A stretch of 64,000 nucleotides of DNA from Petunia secreta (Eukaryota > Streptophyta > Magnoliopsida > Solanales > Solanaceae), in NCBI GenBank assembly GCA_029990175.1, contig JARKIP010000028.1, positions 9,426,501 through 9,490,500 of the forward strand. Reading direction: 5' to 3'. Within the stretch, counting starts at the first letter, position 1. Each line of letters opens with the position of its first letter. Positions 1 through 10,614 of this stretch are shown one piece after another. Below the pieces are notes generated by a model, which was given only the letters and a program-made list of their open reading frames with translations, searched no databases and was not told the origin of the DNA. The position numbers were made by a program, and so were the translations under genes.

Positions 1-456
1 TGCCCAAAAAAGTCTATATATTAATTGTATAACTCTTTCCCATGACAACAATTGACCAGAGTGGGTGTAAATTTTAAATAGAATATTAACAACTTGATTG
101 GGTTTAGATAAAGTCTTGTTCTGCAAAATGGCTATTTTATTTATATTAATTAGGGGTCATTGTCAACTAAGTTGCCTAAGAGTGGCAAGTTGAATAATCC
201 TCCACACGCTTTTTAAGGAAGTTGAACACCATTAGAGGTGTTAAACCCATATAAGTTAAGAATAATTACGAATAGGTTCTTGCTAATGTGCTCAAACATG
301 TCAATGTCAACGCCATTATTAATATAAAGACTAAACAAATAACACAAAGTTGGTATTATTAGATTATCATTGCCTAAAATTTATGTAGATTTTTTTATAT
401 CGTGTTGTCTACTTTTGAAACCACTATATTATTGGGGCAGCCTCATGTGACTTGAC
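1..456. other. Intergenic, no gene seen
   Basis: AT-rich DNA with no recognisable coding region, RNA gene or repeat structure. It forms the left flank of the MITE that follows. Confidence 0.5.
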
Positions 457-459
457 TTA

Positions 460-1152
460 GAGCCTGTTTGGGCAAGCTTCTGGGAGCCAAAAAGTGCTCA
501 TTTTTCATCATAAGTGCTTATTTTGAAAAATTAAGGTGTTTGACCAAGTTTTTAGGAGAAAAATAAGTGTTTTTGAGTGATAGCAGAAGCTGTTTTCTGC
601 TGTGGGGAAGAAGTTGGAAAAAGTAGTTTTTCCCCAAAAGTGCTTTTGAGAAGAAGTATGAGCTGTTTTTAATTTCTAGCATTCAAAAAATATCCTTACT
701 AGAAATACTTATATACCTAATTACCCCCTATTTATTTTAACCAAATGATTATAATATAAAAATAGTACGTTATTTTTTTCCTTATTTTTTCTACTTACAC
801 CTACATCATTATTATTAAAAATATTTAATCCAATAACATCTTTTTTTAAGGTATAGATTTAGAATATTCAATTCTATGTATTTTGAATTTTTTTAAATTA
901 ATAATAAAATTAAATATAGTGTTCTGTAAAGTGAATCTTTAAATGTCCATACTCGTAATTTAACACTCAAAAGTACATTTTTAAAAGTTTGGCCAAACAC
1001 ACATTATTACTCAACTATTAACAAAAGTGTTTTTCAAATGAGTTGGCCAAACACAAACTGTTTTTCTTCTAAAAGTACTTTTACGAAAAACATTTTTAAA
1101 GAAAAGCACTTCTCAAAATAAGCAGTTTTTAGAAGCTTGGCCAAACAGGCTC
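460..1152. mobile_element. PIF/Harbinger-type (Tourist-like) MITE, 693 bp
   Basis: The ends are inverted repeats: the left end begins GAGCCTGTTTGGGCAAGCTT and the right end is the reverse complement of GAGCCTGTTTGGCCAAGCTT. TTA lies directly outside both ends (457-459 and 1153-1155), which is the 3-bp target duplication expected of PIF/Harbinger elements. The interior is AT-rich and has no transposase. The outer 100 or so bases on each side are also loosely complementary, with words such as AAGTGCTTTT and AAAGCACTTCT. Confidence 0.85.
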
Positions 1153-1155
1153 TTA

Positions 1156-1609
1156 GTCTTGCTGACATTGAATATAATGTCTTCTGAACCCATCATCATA
1201 ATTAAGTAATCCCTATCTGGAAATAAATGAATGCATGTTGCGCCCACTTTTGTATATTGCGAGTTTTAAGTTGAGGAAATGAGTTGTGAAATGTATATCT
1301 AATAAATTAAATAGTATAACTCATTTGTCACACATATATATATGTTTCCACCCCGTATTAATGAACCTTGACGACACTGGTTTGTTAAATTATAGCTGTA
1401 AGTTTGGCCGAATTAACCAGAATGCGACAAAGAGTGATGCTGCACTGCACACAGTGGCCGGCCCTGACGAGAGAAAGAAGGCTCTGATGATGGGTGTTGC
1501 CGTTGACTTGCTAACTGCCATTATTAGACAGAAAATGTTGATTGAAGTATATATTTATCTCACTTTAATTAGTCGGCAAACGACAAAAGAAGCATTTATA
1601 GTTTGACGT
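1156..1609. other. Intergenic, one unsupported 106-codon ORF
   Basis: This is the spacer between the MITE and the MULE target site. An open frame of 106 codons at 1286-1606 (plus) has no recognisable domain, no neighbouring exon and unremarkable codon use, so I do not call it a gene. Confidence 0.4.
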
Positions 1610-1618
1610 AAGTAACCT
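1610..1618. repeat. Left target-site duplication of the large MULE (AAGTAACCT)
   Basis: The 9-bp word AAGTAACCT occurs here and again at 15498-15506, immediately outside the inferred element ends. Nine base pairs is the characteristic duplication length of Mutator-like elements. Confidence 0.8.
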
Positions 1619-1854
1619 GAGAAGAATGGGCCAAAAGACCCTCTCAAGTCTTTAATTAATAAAAGGGGACGCGCGTGGAGCGTCGAATAACGCGCGCGTT
1701 TAACATTAAACCATGGGCCATATTAGAAACAACAAAACTTGCGGGGCTTGATTAAAAACCTTTTGGACTGAATTAGCAATCCCAAAAACTTTTAATCAAA
1801 AGGTGGGAAAACGAACCGAACGGACTGAGTGCAATGATTTAAAACATCGAACCC

Positions 1855-2640
1855 CAAAAAATCTTCTCTTACACTCTTCACAGTTCTCAAGTTCGTCTCT
1901 TCTACAGTAACTCTAAACATCATCGTCGCCGACCATAAACATTTTTCCGGTAACATCTAAAGGTAAATTTTGAACAATATTGATGTTTTTCAAGTGAATC
2001 GGGTTTTTTCTTTGCTATTTTGCTATTTTGAAAAAACTATGATTTTTACGCCTTTTTACAGTACTGAGAAAGTTCTTGTGAAAATCTTTGTTTTTGTTGA
2101 TTTTTTCGTCAAATAGTGCTATGTTCTTGTACAAATAGTGAAGTTTTGCATGTTTATGTTATATTACTATGTTAAGAGCATACTCCTTCGAAGACTGAAA
2201 CATTGTGAGACAGTGTTCTAAACGTGTGATACAATGTTTGAAGTTGGTGATGTATTTTAGATGATTTTTGTTAAAATAAATTAGGGTTTTTAAAAATAAA
2301 TAGGCTAAAGGTTGAAAAAATGTTGTACGCATACTCCTTCGCAGAGTCAAACGTCGTGGGACAGTGTTCTAAACGTGTGATGGGATGTTTGAAGTTGGTG
2401 ATGCATTTTAGATGGTTTTTGTTAAAATAAATTAGGGTTTTATAAAATAAATATGCTAAAAGGTTGAAAAAATGTACATATAGTCAAGATTTTGCATGTT
2501 TATGTTTGTGCATGCATGTTTAAAGTTCTAAAACATTTGAGACAGTGCTCCGACCGTGCGAGAGGATGATAACGTTTAATGATGACTCTACTTGCATGCT
2601 TGTACATCTTTAATTGATGAATGTACTTGTGATTTGCAGC
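1855..2640 (+). promoter_or_regulatory. 5' leader/promoter module of the DUF1985-C48 gene (duplicated at 10615-11150)
   Basis: The region ahead of the plus-strand gene runs from a CT-rich stretch (TCTTCTCTTACAC) through TCCGGTAACATCTAAAGGTA, which looks like an untranslated first exon ending in a GTAAAT-type donor, to a long AT-rich leader intron ending ...TTTGCAG just before the start codon at 2645. A diverged second copy of the same module lies at 10615-11150. Within this copy a block of about 150 bp is itself repeated (around 2160-2300 and 2325-2470). Confidence 0.5.
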
Positions 2641-2644
2641 TACA

Positions 2645-5600
2645 ATGGCTTATAAGCGGGGAATTAAGAGGAAGGAGACTACTCCTCCTAGTAAACAGCC
2701 TCCTATGAAGAGGAGACTAATATTGGAGGACGAAGAGGAGGGGTCCCTAGACTATGATGTAAATGTTGGGCCACAGCTGCCGGAAGATGGTAATCTATTA
2801 GAAGAAATAGAAGCGCTGTTTGGTGATGATGACTGGGATGAAGATGGAAACAAAAAATAGAGCCTTTTAAATGTGGAAGAAGAAGAGGAGGTGGGAAGGT
2901 TGGTAAATAATCTTGCAGGGGAATTTGAAGGAGTTGCAAATGTAGAAGAAGTAGATGATGTACATGAAGTTATAGAGATAGTAGATGTTCAAGCTGGTGA
3001 AGGAGGTAGGAATGGTAGGGAAGAAGAAGAGGGTGAGAGATGCGAAGGAGAAGGTCAGTTCGTAGACGACGTGGGAGCTGATTCTGCAGAGCCACCTAGA
3101 GAGGTATAGTTGAGAACATACATAAAGTTGTTCGTCACTTTACAGTAGAATGTTCAATATTTTTTATGTGATTTGAGAACACTCGCGTGCATGATCAGAT
3201 CAATCTTAACTATGTTCGAAGTATTTTATTGTAGTTCTTGGAACATCTCAAGGGATGTTTCATGCATCTGATATTATGTTCTTACTACCCTGGTGATTCC
3301 TTAAACTAACAAATTTCAAAACATTGTGCAGCCTGAGTTCGTGCAGCCTGAGTACGTCACCAGTGTCATTCCACCAATGGTGCTGAAGACTTACTTGGAT
3401 GAGCATGAGCATTTTCAATCCAAGATAACTGTCCGCTCGTCGCTTATTGGACGAATGCGTGAGTTCAGGATTGTGCTGCGTACAAGTGGTTTGTATGACA
3501 AGTTCAAAAACAGTATCTTTGGTCATTTCTTGGACTTGCCGGAGGAGCCATCGTTTCCAACCAGGTTGGTGCACAATATTCTGCTAAGAAGAGTTTTGTG
3601 CAATAAAGAAAAAGAAGCTTGGTTCAATTTCAATGGAGTGCCTGTTCGTTTTGGCCTCCAAGAGTTTGCTTTGATGACAAAGCTGAGATGCCAAGCCTAT
3701 CCAAGTGTCCAATGGGAGGCTGCGATCAAAGAGAGGGGCAGGGAGATGTGGGAGTATATCTCAACGGCGTGGGAGGATGGGAAAGCAAGAGCAGTAACTG
3801 CTTCCCGGTTGCTGAGTTTGATAGAAAATGAGGAAGTTCCTGAACGGTACAAGTTTGGGCTTGCCATGGCTTGGTTTGTTCACTCAATATTGTGCGCCAA
3901 GGACAAAAAAGCTGGTATTGAGGAATTACTGGTCTGTCTTGCATACCTTCCTAATGAATTTGCCAAGTATCCTTGGGGGCGGAAAAGCTTCGAGCTGACC
4001 ATTGAGTACCTGACGAAGCCCATGGCTGATCGTGCAGCTAGCAAGGCCAAGGACGGGCCAAATTACAATCTTTATGGGTTTCCTTGGGCATTTGTGGGTT
4101 GGGTATTTGAAGCAATACCTTCGCTTCGTCCCAGGGATTTTCCCAAGGAGAGGAGCATGCCAAGGATGCACAGGTGGATCACTAAAAAGAATGAAAGAGA
4201 CTCCCTAAGGCTGTTTGAGAATGTTGCAAAGCCTCTAAGTACTTTACCTACAATTTTCTAAATGTTGGAACATCTGCAATGTCGTTATAATCATTGCTGT
4301 TAATGTTAAGAACATCTTTTCAGATGTTCGATCACGACAGATATGATGTTTCATTTTTAATGGTGTTAAATGTCGAACAGTAATAATGATGTTCTGAACA
4401 CTCTTTTATGGTATGTAGGTGGTGCACCCTTTTATTGACCCTATCGATGCAGAGAGGGAAGATGAAACTTTTCAGAATATTGAGCCGTTTGTTGATGGGG
4501 CCGACGAGGTAATTGATCACCTTGTTGTGATGTTGGAGGGGGCCAGCTCGATCGTTGGTGGTGATCGAGTGACAGTTTTTAGGAATTGCCCCAGGACCCC
4601 TCCAAGAGAGGTAATTGATGAAGGAAAGGTTGGTGAAGAATTTGTTAGTGGAGGTGTTGGCAGATGTGAAACACAAGTTGGTGATGAGATTGGTGGTAGG
4701 GCTGGTCGTTTTACTGGTGGGCTTTTTAGTGGTAGGGGTTTGTTCGAAGTTGGAGAAAGCTCTAGGAGGAGAGAACAGGAGAATGTGGAGCCTAGTGTCT
4801 GCAGTTGCAAGTGTCACGACTGCCTTCAATGGCGACAGGGACTGGATCAGAAGCTTGATGCGATCCAGCTGTCCCTTGCTAATTTAGTAGCGTCGTCGTC
4901 AAAGAAGAAGCAGCAGCAGCAGCGACCAAAGAGGAATATTTTGTTGTCCAGGATGCTCCAGGCAAAGAAGAACAAAGGAAAGAAGAAAATGACTGCTGCC
5001 AGAATGGCAAGGTTAGTAAAACATCCAATTAGAATCGTTGAACATAAAAGGGACGTTCTTCTATTAAATTTATAAAAAAATTTCAAACATTTATATTTTG
5101 TTTTTTTGGAAATTTAGAGAGAGAGCTCAAGTTAGGCTCCAAAATCTCGGGAGATTGCCAGTGACACTGTACAAGGCACTCGACATTCACAAGAAAGCTG
5201 AATTTGACGCTTTCATGGAGGAGAAGAAGGAACAAAAGACTGCCTTCCTGTGTCACGAGTTTAATTACTTGGATTTTCTGGACTTCCTGGACGTGAAAGA
5301 GTGGATGTGGGATAGCGTAAGTGCATCTCTTTACTTCTATTGTTTTGTTAGTGTTTGGTTTTTATCGAAGAACGCACATTTGTTTCTCCGTTCGGAACCT
5401 GATGGTCCTATGTTCGTTAAACATTCGACTTGCTGGTCCAAACATACAATAGTATGTGTCGGCATAGTTTTATTCACAACTTCTAATTTGTTTTATTCTG
5501 CAGTTTATGGATGAGTACTTGGCCTTGATGCATGTGAGGCATAAGGCTTACCCCCGGCATTATGATAGCTCTGATCTCATCCTCGATCTTTCATTCTTGA

Positions 5601-6166
5601 CCAACATGTGCGTTCGATACGGTGCGGCTGAAGAGGAGGCAAGGGGGTTTGATGTCGGCCTTGACAAATACCTAGCAGCATATAAGTTTGAGGATACATT
5701 CCTTGATTATGCCAGAGGTAAGTCTCCATATCCGGGTGGAAGGAAGTGGGATGGTGTGAAAAGACTCTTTGCCGTGTATAACATTGAAAGCACGCATTAT
5801 GTTACATGCGTCTTTTATTTAGAGGAGGCAAGGATCGATGTCTACGACTGCAACATTGGGGTGTACAATGAAGACCGCTTTGATTCAATAATGGGGCCAA
5901 TTATGTACATGTTCCCAGTATACATCCGGCAGTCGGGGAAATTCAACCACCTCCCTCCTGAAATCCAATCTATGGAAATGTGGCCGTACGAGCGCATCCA
6001 AGGCCTTCCAAGGAATTTGACTGGTACTGCATGTGGAGCGTATGCCATCATGTTCCTCGAACATTTGCTGTCCAACACCCCGATGGAATATCTTTGTGAC
6101 AATGTGATAGAAGACTGTCTAGTTAAATTTGTTGTGGACATATTCCATGGCAAATTAGTCCCTTAG
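2645..6166 (+). pseudogene. DUF1985 + C48 (Ulp1-like) protease gene of the MULE; VANC-like candidate, in-frame stop in exon 1
   Basis: Five exons fit GT-AG rules: 2645-3103, 3332 to about 4222, 4419-5011, 5118-5316 and 5504-6166, about 934 codons. The first exon encodes a basic N-terminus and then a strongly acidic stretch. The second carries the DUF1985 fold, with recognisable features VLRTSGLYDKFKNSIFGHFL and FNGVPVRFGLQEFALMTKL. The last exon is a C48 cysteine-protease domain with His in ESTHYVTCVFYL, Asp in VYDCNIG and Cys in GTACGAYAIMFLEHL. An in-frame TAG at 2858-2860 (codon 72) interrupts exon 1; the frame stays open on both sides. The family is common in plant MULEs. DUF1985 proteins of Arabidopsis VANDAL elements (VANC) are, as I recall, anti-silencing factors that bind short motifs in their own element; that role here is inference. 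The end of exon 2 is the least certain junction. Confidence 0.7.
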
Positions 6167-6269
6167 TATGGGTTGTAAAATTTGGATAATTATGTTTTTG
6201 TTTTTGATGGGTGTAATATATGGATGATTACCCATTTTTGATGCGTATATATGGCAAATGATGACTATT

Positions 6270-6410
6270 GTTTTGCATTACACTGAACATCGAGTTTACA
6301 TTATTAGAACATCTGTATTATGATAAGATTGACTTAAAAATATTAAAAATTATAGACTATAGGAACAGCATTAGTTATTTTCGGAACATTATTTTGTACG
6401 TTCAAATAGT
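6270..6410. repeat. MULE-internal 3' module, copy 1 of 3
   Basis: This begins TTTTGCATTACACTGAACATC and continues through TTAGAACATCTGTATTATGAT to a TCGGAACATTA/ACGTTCAAATA end. Two closer-matching copies lie at 8155-8302 and 11868-12010. It follows the stop codon of the DUF1985-C48 gene, so it may be a shared 3'-end or transposase-related module. It holds four GAACAT/ATGTTC words if the following 30 bases are included. Confidence 0.6.
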
Positions 6411-6641
6411 TTTTTACTTAATGGTTATTTGATGTTCAATATCTAGTAAATAGGGAAACAACAACAGATGTTCTAAACATTAAAGTTACTTTATACATTG
6501 ATAATCAAGAACCAGGCAAAAACATTCTTGATCGTTCAAAGATTCAGCGCTTTACAAAAGTATGCTAATTATATTAGCATTTAAGACATTACTTAATAAA
6601 CAGTCATATTAACATCCTGGTCAATAATATGCGTTTTCACT

Positions 6642-7185
6642 TCAACGCGATGCAGTCCTTTCTTGATTCAAGGTTGCTATCTGGAGCATGTTCTTTATCC
6701 TCTTTATTTCTTTCAACATCTTTTTGACGTCCCTATTGTAGTATTCGAAGAATTCCTCAAATTTGAACTTCCAACCCCAAACTTCAGCACGAAGTTGTTC
6801 CAAAATATCATTTGCACGTTCTTGTCGTTCTGCAGATGTGTTTCGACTTTTTCTTCCTCCTATTAGCTTGGCTGATCCTCTTCCCGTTTTTCCTTCTTTT
6901 TGCTTGGCTGATCCTCTTCCCTTTCTTCCTTCTTTTTGCATGGCTGACCCTCTTCCCGTTTTTCCTTCGTTTTGCTTGGCTTCACTTCTTCCCGTTCTTC
7001 CTTCGTTTTGTTTGGCTGACCCCTCTTCCCGTTCTTCCTTCTTTTTGCTTGGCTTCACCTCTTCCTTCTTGTTTCAAGGTTGCTCCCTTTGTCGTTTTTG
7101 GTACTCTTGACGTGGATGCTCTTGTATTTGTTGCTCCTGTTCTTGCAGCAGTAGCAACTATTGAAGAGGAAGGTCGGCGAACCAT
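6642..7185 (-). pseudogene. Small basic repeat protein with C-terminal coiled coil, one frameshift
   Basis: The start codon at 7185 opens MVRRPSSSIVATAARTGATN, followed by about six copies of a 12-residue basic unit close to GSAKQKEGRTGR, then a helical tail (ERANDILEQLRAEVWGWKFK...DVKKMLKEIKRIKNMLQIA). The reading frame changes once, at 7020-7023. There the plus strand has four C where the other repeat copies have three, so a one-base insertion splits the gene into two overlapping frames. The tail resembles those of the ORFs at 7695-8033 and 11322-11615, suggesting a small protein family. Nuclear localisation is plausible from the Lys/Arg-rich repeats. No known family recognised. Confidence 0.5.
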
Positions 7186-7694
7186 TTTTATTTTTGGCTG
7201 AAGATTATAGGTTGTAGTGGTATAGAGTTTTTTGAATTTGAATGGTTTGATCGAGTATTTATAGGAGAAAAATAGGTAACCGACTTAAGTGTGTTTTATC
7301 CAAAACACTAGCCGTTATATATTTTTTTAAATTTTTGAAGTGACGCTTCGTTGCTTTGCTTCAGATTTGAATTAAAGGGGATAGCCGTTAAGTGTATAAT
7401 GATGAGTAGTTTAAAAAATACCAATAGTCGTAATAGTCTACTGGAAGGCTATAAATAATTTTCAAACATGAAGATCAATTTGAATTATAAACGTCAAAAA
7501 TCAATAGACTAATGGAACGAGTATATGATGATTCGTATCGCCATGAAGATGTTCTGACTTCCGCGGGAAGGATTAGGAACCCCTGGTCACAGTTAAAATA
7601 CGTGTACTAACCCCAACCATTCAATGCGAATAGGCGCCTCTTTAAATCATCACATATGCAACCGAAAAGGCACCACGCCTTCTATAAATGTTAA

Positions 7695-8033
7695 ATGTCT
7701 GCACAACAACAACAAGGCGAAACAAAAACAATGTCTCGCAGAGTAAGGCAACCAAGAGCACCAGAACATGATAGTGGAGTTCCAAGTACTAGTAGGTTCA
7801 CTGAAATCGATCATGTCCGTGAAGATATCGCAGATCTGACCTCAGATGTTGATCAGTTTGCAGTATATATAGGAAATGTGGAGGATCAAGTGGAGCGATT
7901 AAGAATTAGGTTCGATGAATTCCGTGAGGATATCAATCTTATTAAGCGTATGCTTCGTGGTATTCAAGCTGCACTCGAGATTGACCCCCAAAACTACTCT
8001 TCACCACCACGGCCTCCAGCGGAACGCATGTGA
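7695..8033 (+). CDS. Small coiled-coil protein of the MULE (112 aa)
   Basis: This intact ORF has an N-terminus rich in Gln, Arg and Pro, then about 65 residues with heptad-like hydrophobic spacing (VREDIADLTSDVDQFAVYIG, VEDQVERLRIRFDEF, INLIKRMLRGIQAAL), ending DPQNYSSPPRPPAERM. Two other ORFs in the same element share this plan (hydrophilic head, coiled coil, a MLxxI/L run, and in 11322-11615 a PP-rich tail). It is transcribed away from the gene at 6642-7185. About 95 bases upstream, the words ACGTG and ACCCCAACCATTCAAT recur inverted ahead of the GRF gene (8790-8820), so the small genes may share promoter parts. Function unknown; a coiled-coil partner for the transposase or the DUF1985 protein is a guess. 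Confidence 0.5.
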   Translation: MSAQQQQGETKTMSRRVRQPRAPEHDSGVPSTSRFTEIDHVREDIADLTSDVDQFAVYIGNVEDQVERLRIRFDEFREDINLIKRMLRGIQAALEIDPQNYSSPPRPPAERM

Positions 8034-8154
8034 AATGAAGAACTATTTCAAGTGTAGTCATTTAAGAAGATTTTCTATATGACTTGAATGTCGTGTTTAG
8101 AACTGTTGTCCTTTAATTTTCAGTACAATCTAGCATGTTTTGAATATTTATGAA

Positions 8155-8302
8155 TGTTGTTTTGCATTACACTGAACATCCCGTTTGCAGTATTAGAACA
8201 TCCGTATGATGATAAATTTGATTTATACACTACAAAAATAATAGGAATTTGGAACGCCATTGATAAATGCTCGAAACATTAACTTAAACGTTCAAATAAA
8301 CA
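8155..8302. repeat. MULE-internal 3' module, copy 2 of 3
   Basis: TTTTGCATTACACTGAACATC, then TTAGAACATCCGTATGATGAT, then AATAGGAATTTGGAACGCCA and TTAAACGTTCAAATA. It is nearly the same as 11868-12010 and less close to 6270-6410. It sits between the converging ends of the small coiled-coil gene (7695-8033) and the GRF gene (8313-8714). Confidence 0.7.
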
Positions 8303-8312
8303 GCAACTGGTA

Positions 8313-8714
8313 TCAAATAAACCTAGCTACAATGAAACCCAAAAAAGCTGCCCAAGACAATAAGAAATACAACTTCCACCGTTGCAATTTAGCCTCTAAC
8401 TTGCTGATCTTCAATAAATTTGTAGTATTACAAGCCCCTAATTTGTCAACTTCCTTCAGCAAATTGGCCCTTTCTTCACAAACTTCATCAAGTGAAATTT
8501 TCAACTTGTTTAAAACCAATGTAGTAGGCTGGGGATACTCCTCGTCACACCATTCCCAAAATCCGCAATTGCTACTACCCTTGCTGGGACACTTGCAAAA
8601 TTTTCGTCCAGCATTCGACTGTGTGCCCGCCGTGAATTGTATCGCAGGTAAGCCACACCAACATCGACGATTTTGAGAGGAGCTGTGAGAACAAGTTTAT
8701 CCTTGATGAGACAT
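8313..8714 (-). pseudogene. GRF-type zinc-finger protein with coiled coil and C-terminal membrane segment, early stop
   Basis: Reading the minus strand from the ATG at 8714 gives five codons and then a TAA (8697-8699). The same frame then stays open to 8313. Past the stop it encodes a clear GRF zinc finger: RRCWCGLPA, AGRKFCKCPSKG and NCGFWEWCDEEYP supply the C-x-C-G, C-x-C-P and CGFxxW signatures. A coiled coil follows (LNKLKISLDEVCEERANLLK and the stretch after it), then a hydrophobic C-terminal helix (YFLLSWAAFLGFIVARFI) that would anchor the protein in a membrane. Small GRF-finger proteins with this layout are common near plant transposons. GRF fingers bind single-stranded nucleic acid in known proteins. 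Either the stop is a real lesion or translation starts elsewhere. A shorter in-frame ATG at 8519 would lose the finger. Confidence 0.65.
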
Positions 8715-9003
8715 GGTTGAGTTAAGAAGAAGACGAGGTAAAGGGGGTCCCTAGGGATAACTTATAACAATAATGGGAAAAGACCTAATTAATTGAATGG
8801 TTGGGGTTATTCCACGTGTTATAAGATAATAGAACGGGTTGGGATTAATGTAAGTTGTGTGGAGCAGGTCGCTCCACGTATTTAAAACGGGTTGCTCCAC
8901 TTTTTTTAGCATTAGAAAACCATGTTCGGCACGTAGAAGAGATTGTTCTAATATCTATAAACAAATGTATCCGTTGTATTAGTACTACAAACACCAAAAA
9001 AAA

Positions 9004-9365
9004 TTCCAAAGATTGATGCAAAAACATCTAATTTAAGTTACGAACGTGGGTTTATATGTTCAGTTCATAGTAGGTGCCTAATTTAATATGTAGTGTTCCA
9101 ACCTTTAATATGGTTGTAATAAGAAACTATATAACATGAAAAGATTAATAAGTCTTTATATTTGAGGTTAAGTCATCATTATATAGATTATCCATTAGTT
9201 AGAACAACATCTAATGAAATACTCAATAACTTAGTAAGTGTTTCATTTGATATAACTAAGTAATCGCTTTCAATAGATATAAATGAGTATACTCTAGTAG
9301 AACTTTTATGAGTAAACACTTCCAATAGACATACTATTGATGTAAATACACATAATATTGAGTAA
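9004..9365. repeat. Tandem duplication, left copy (about 360 bp)
   Basis: The block starting TTCCAAAGATTGATGCAAAA and ending ACATAATATTGAGTA is repeated almost letter for letter at 9387-9754. The two copies differ by a single base in one place (AATAGAT/AGTAGAT) and by an 8-base insertion (GTCACCTT) in the right copy. There is no coding content. Confidence 0.9.
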
Positions 9366-9386
9366 TCTCTTTGAATATACATAAAT

Positions 9387-9754
9387 TTCCAAAGATTGAT
9401 GCAAAAACATCTAATTTAAGTTACGAACGTGGGTTTATATGTTCAGTTCATAGTAGGTGCCTAATTTAATATGTAGTGTTCCAACCTTTAATATGGTTGT
9501 AATAAGAAACTATATAACATGAAAAGATTAATAAGTCTTTATATTTGAGGTTAAGTCATCATTATATAGATTATCCATTAGTTAGAACAACATCTAATGA
9601 AATACTCAATAACTTAGTAAGTGTTTCATTTGATATAACTAAGTAATCGCTTTCAGTAGATATAAATGAGTATACTCTAGTAGAACTTTTATGAGTAAAC
9701 ACTTCCAATAGACATACTATTGATGTAGTCACCTTAAATACACATAATATTGAG
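9387..9754. repeat. Tandem duplication, right copy
   Basis: Second copy of the block at 9004-9365, offset by 383 bp. The very high identity implies a recent duplication inside the MULE. Both copies carry one ATGTTC word. Confidence 0.9.
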
Positions 9755-10243
9755 TATTACAATCAATACTTGTATGATTTGAAGTCTTAGTTGTTGTAGA
9801 TACACGAAGAATGCCTGTAATTGAGCTACACATAGATTGCAAGATCAGCAAATAGATTAATAATGTGTCTATCTAGTGATATAACGTCCAATCTATGCTA
9901 CAATTCGTTATAATACACTTCTTAATGTTTAAAATTGTTAATTGATCTAGAATCAACCCTACACTCCTTATCCAAACAACCTAATAATTACATTTTGGTA
10001 TAATTAACGACATATATTTTGGTTTACTTACACATAGCATGTTTTGGAATCTTACTAAACTACTAAATCATTGTTTATGCATTTTAAATGATCCTTATAT
10101 TAGTATTTATCAACTAATCCTCAACGGTACAAAAACAACATCAGTATGAAGATCCAGAACAGACTTGCGACGTTCAAGAATGTTCCAAAAAAGGTTCAGA
10201 ACATGAGAATGAATGTTCTCTAAATATTAGGAATTTTTGCTGT
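9755..10243. other. MULE noncoding DNA, no gene seen
   Basis: AT-rich DNA with no ORF of note. Between 10145 and 10220 there is a cluster of GAAC/GTTC words (CAGAACAG, GACGTTC, AATGTTCC, GGTTCAGAACATG, AATGTTCTC). Confidence 0.5.
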
Positions 10244-10301
10244 TTGGGGTTAGGGTTAGGGTTATGTTTTGGGGTTCAGGGTTAGGGTTAGGGTTAGGGT
10301 T
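10244..10301 (+). repeat. Short interstitial telomere-like repeat (TTAGGG units)
   Basis: Runs of GGTTAGGGTTAGGG, interrupted once by TATGTTTTGGGGTTC, give about six imperfect units. The unit is the 6-base TTAGGG, not the TTTAGGG of most plants. It is inside the MULE, so it is probably a simple-sequence expansion and not a telomere relic. Confidence 0.7.
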
Positions 10302-10614
10302 TAAACATCATTTATTATATTTTGAACGTGAAAAAGGTACTTTTTATTTTGAGCAAACGAGTTTCATTTTAAACACGTGTACTAATTGATTATTATGTTT
10401 GGCACGTTCAGAAGAACGTTCTAATATCTCAAAAAAGAAATGTACACCAGCCCCGGGCTCGATTTTATACAAAAATGGGACGCGCGTGGAAATCGGAACA
10501 AAAAAAAAGGTGGGGCCTTAATGGCAATTATGACAACCCCAAAAGTGAAGTTTTAATTAAAAATGCGGCTGATCAGTCTTATCAATTCAATCATTTCAAA
10601 CATCGAACACCCGC

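Noticed and set aside
1286..1606. 106-codon ORF left of the MULE
   Set aside because: No domain, no splice partners and no bias typical of coding DNA; it lies in an AT-rich spacer.
8260..8676. 138-codon plus-strand ORF
   Set aside because: It is antisense to the GRF zinc-finger frame, whose cysteine pattern is clearly the real coding signal.
9004..9754. CRISPR-like direct repeats
   Set aside because: There are only two long adjacent copies, with no spacers, in a plant genome; it is a tandem duplication.
10244..10301. True telomere or chromosome end
   Set aside because: Only about six imperfect units of the wrong plant type, embedded within a transposon.
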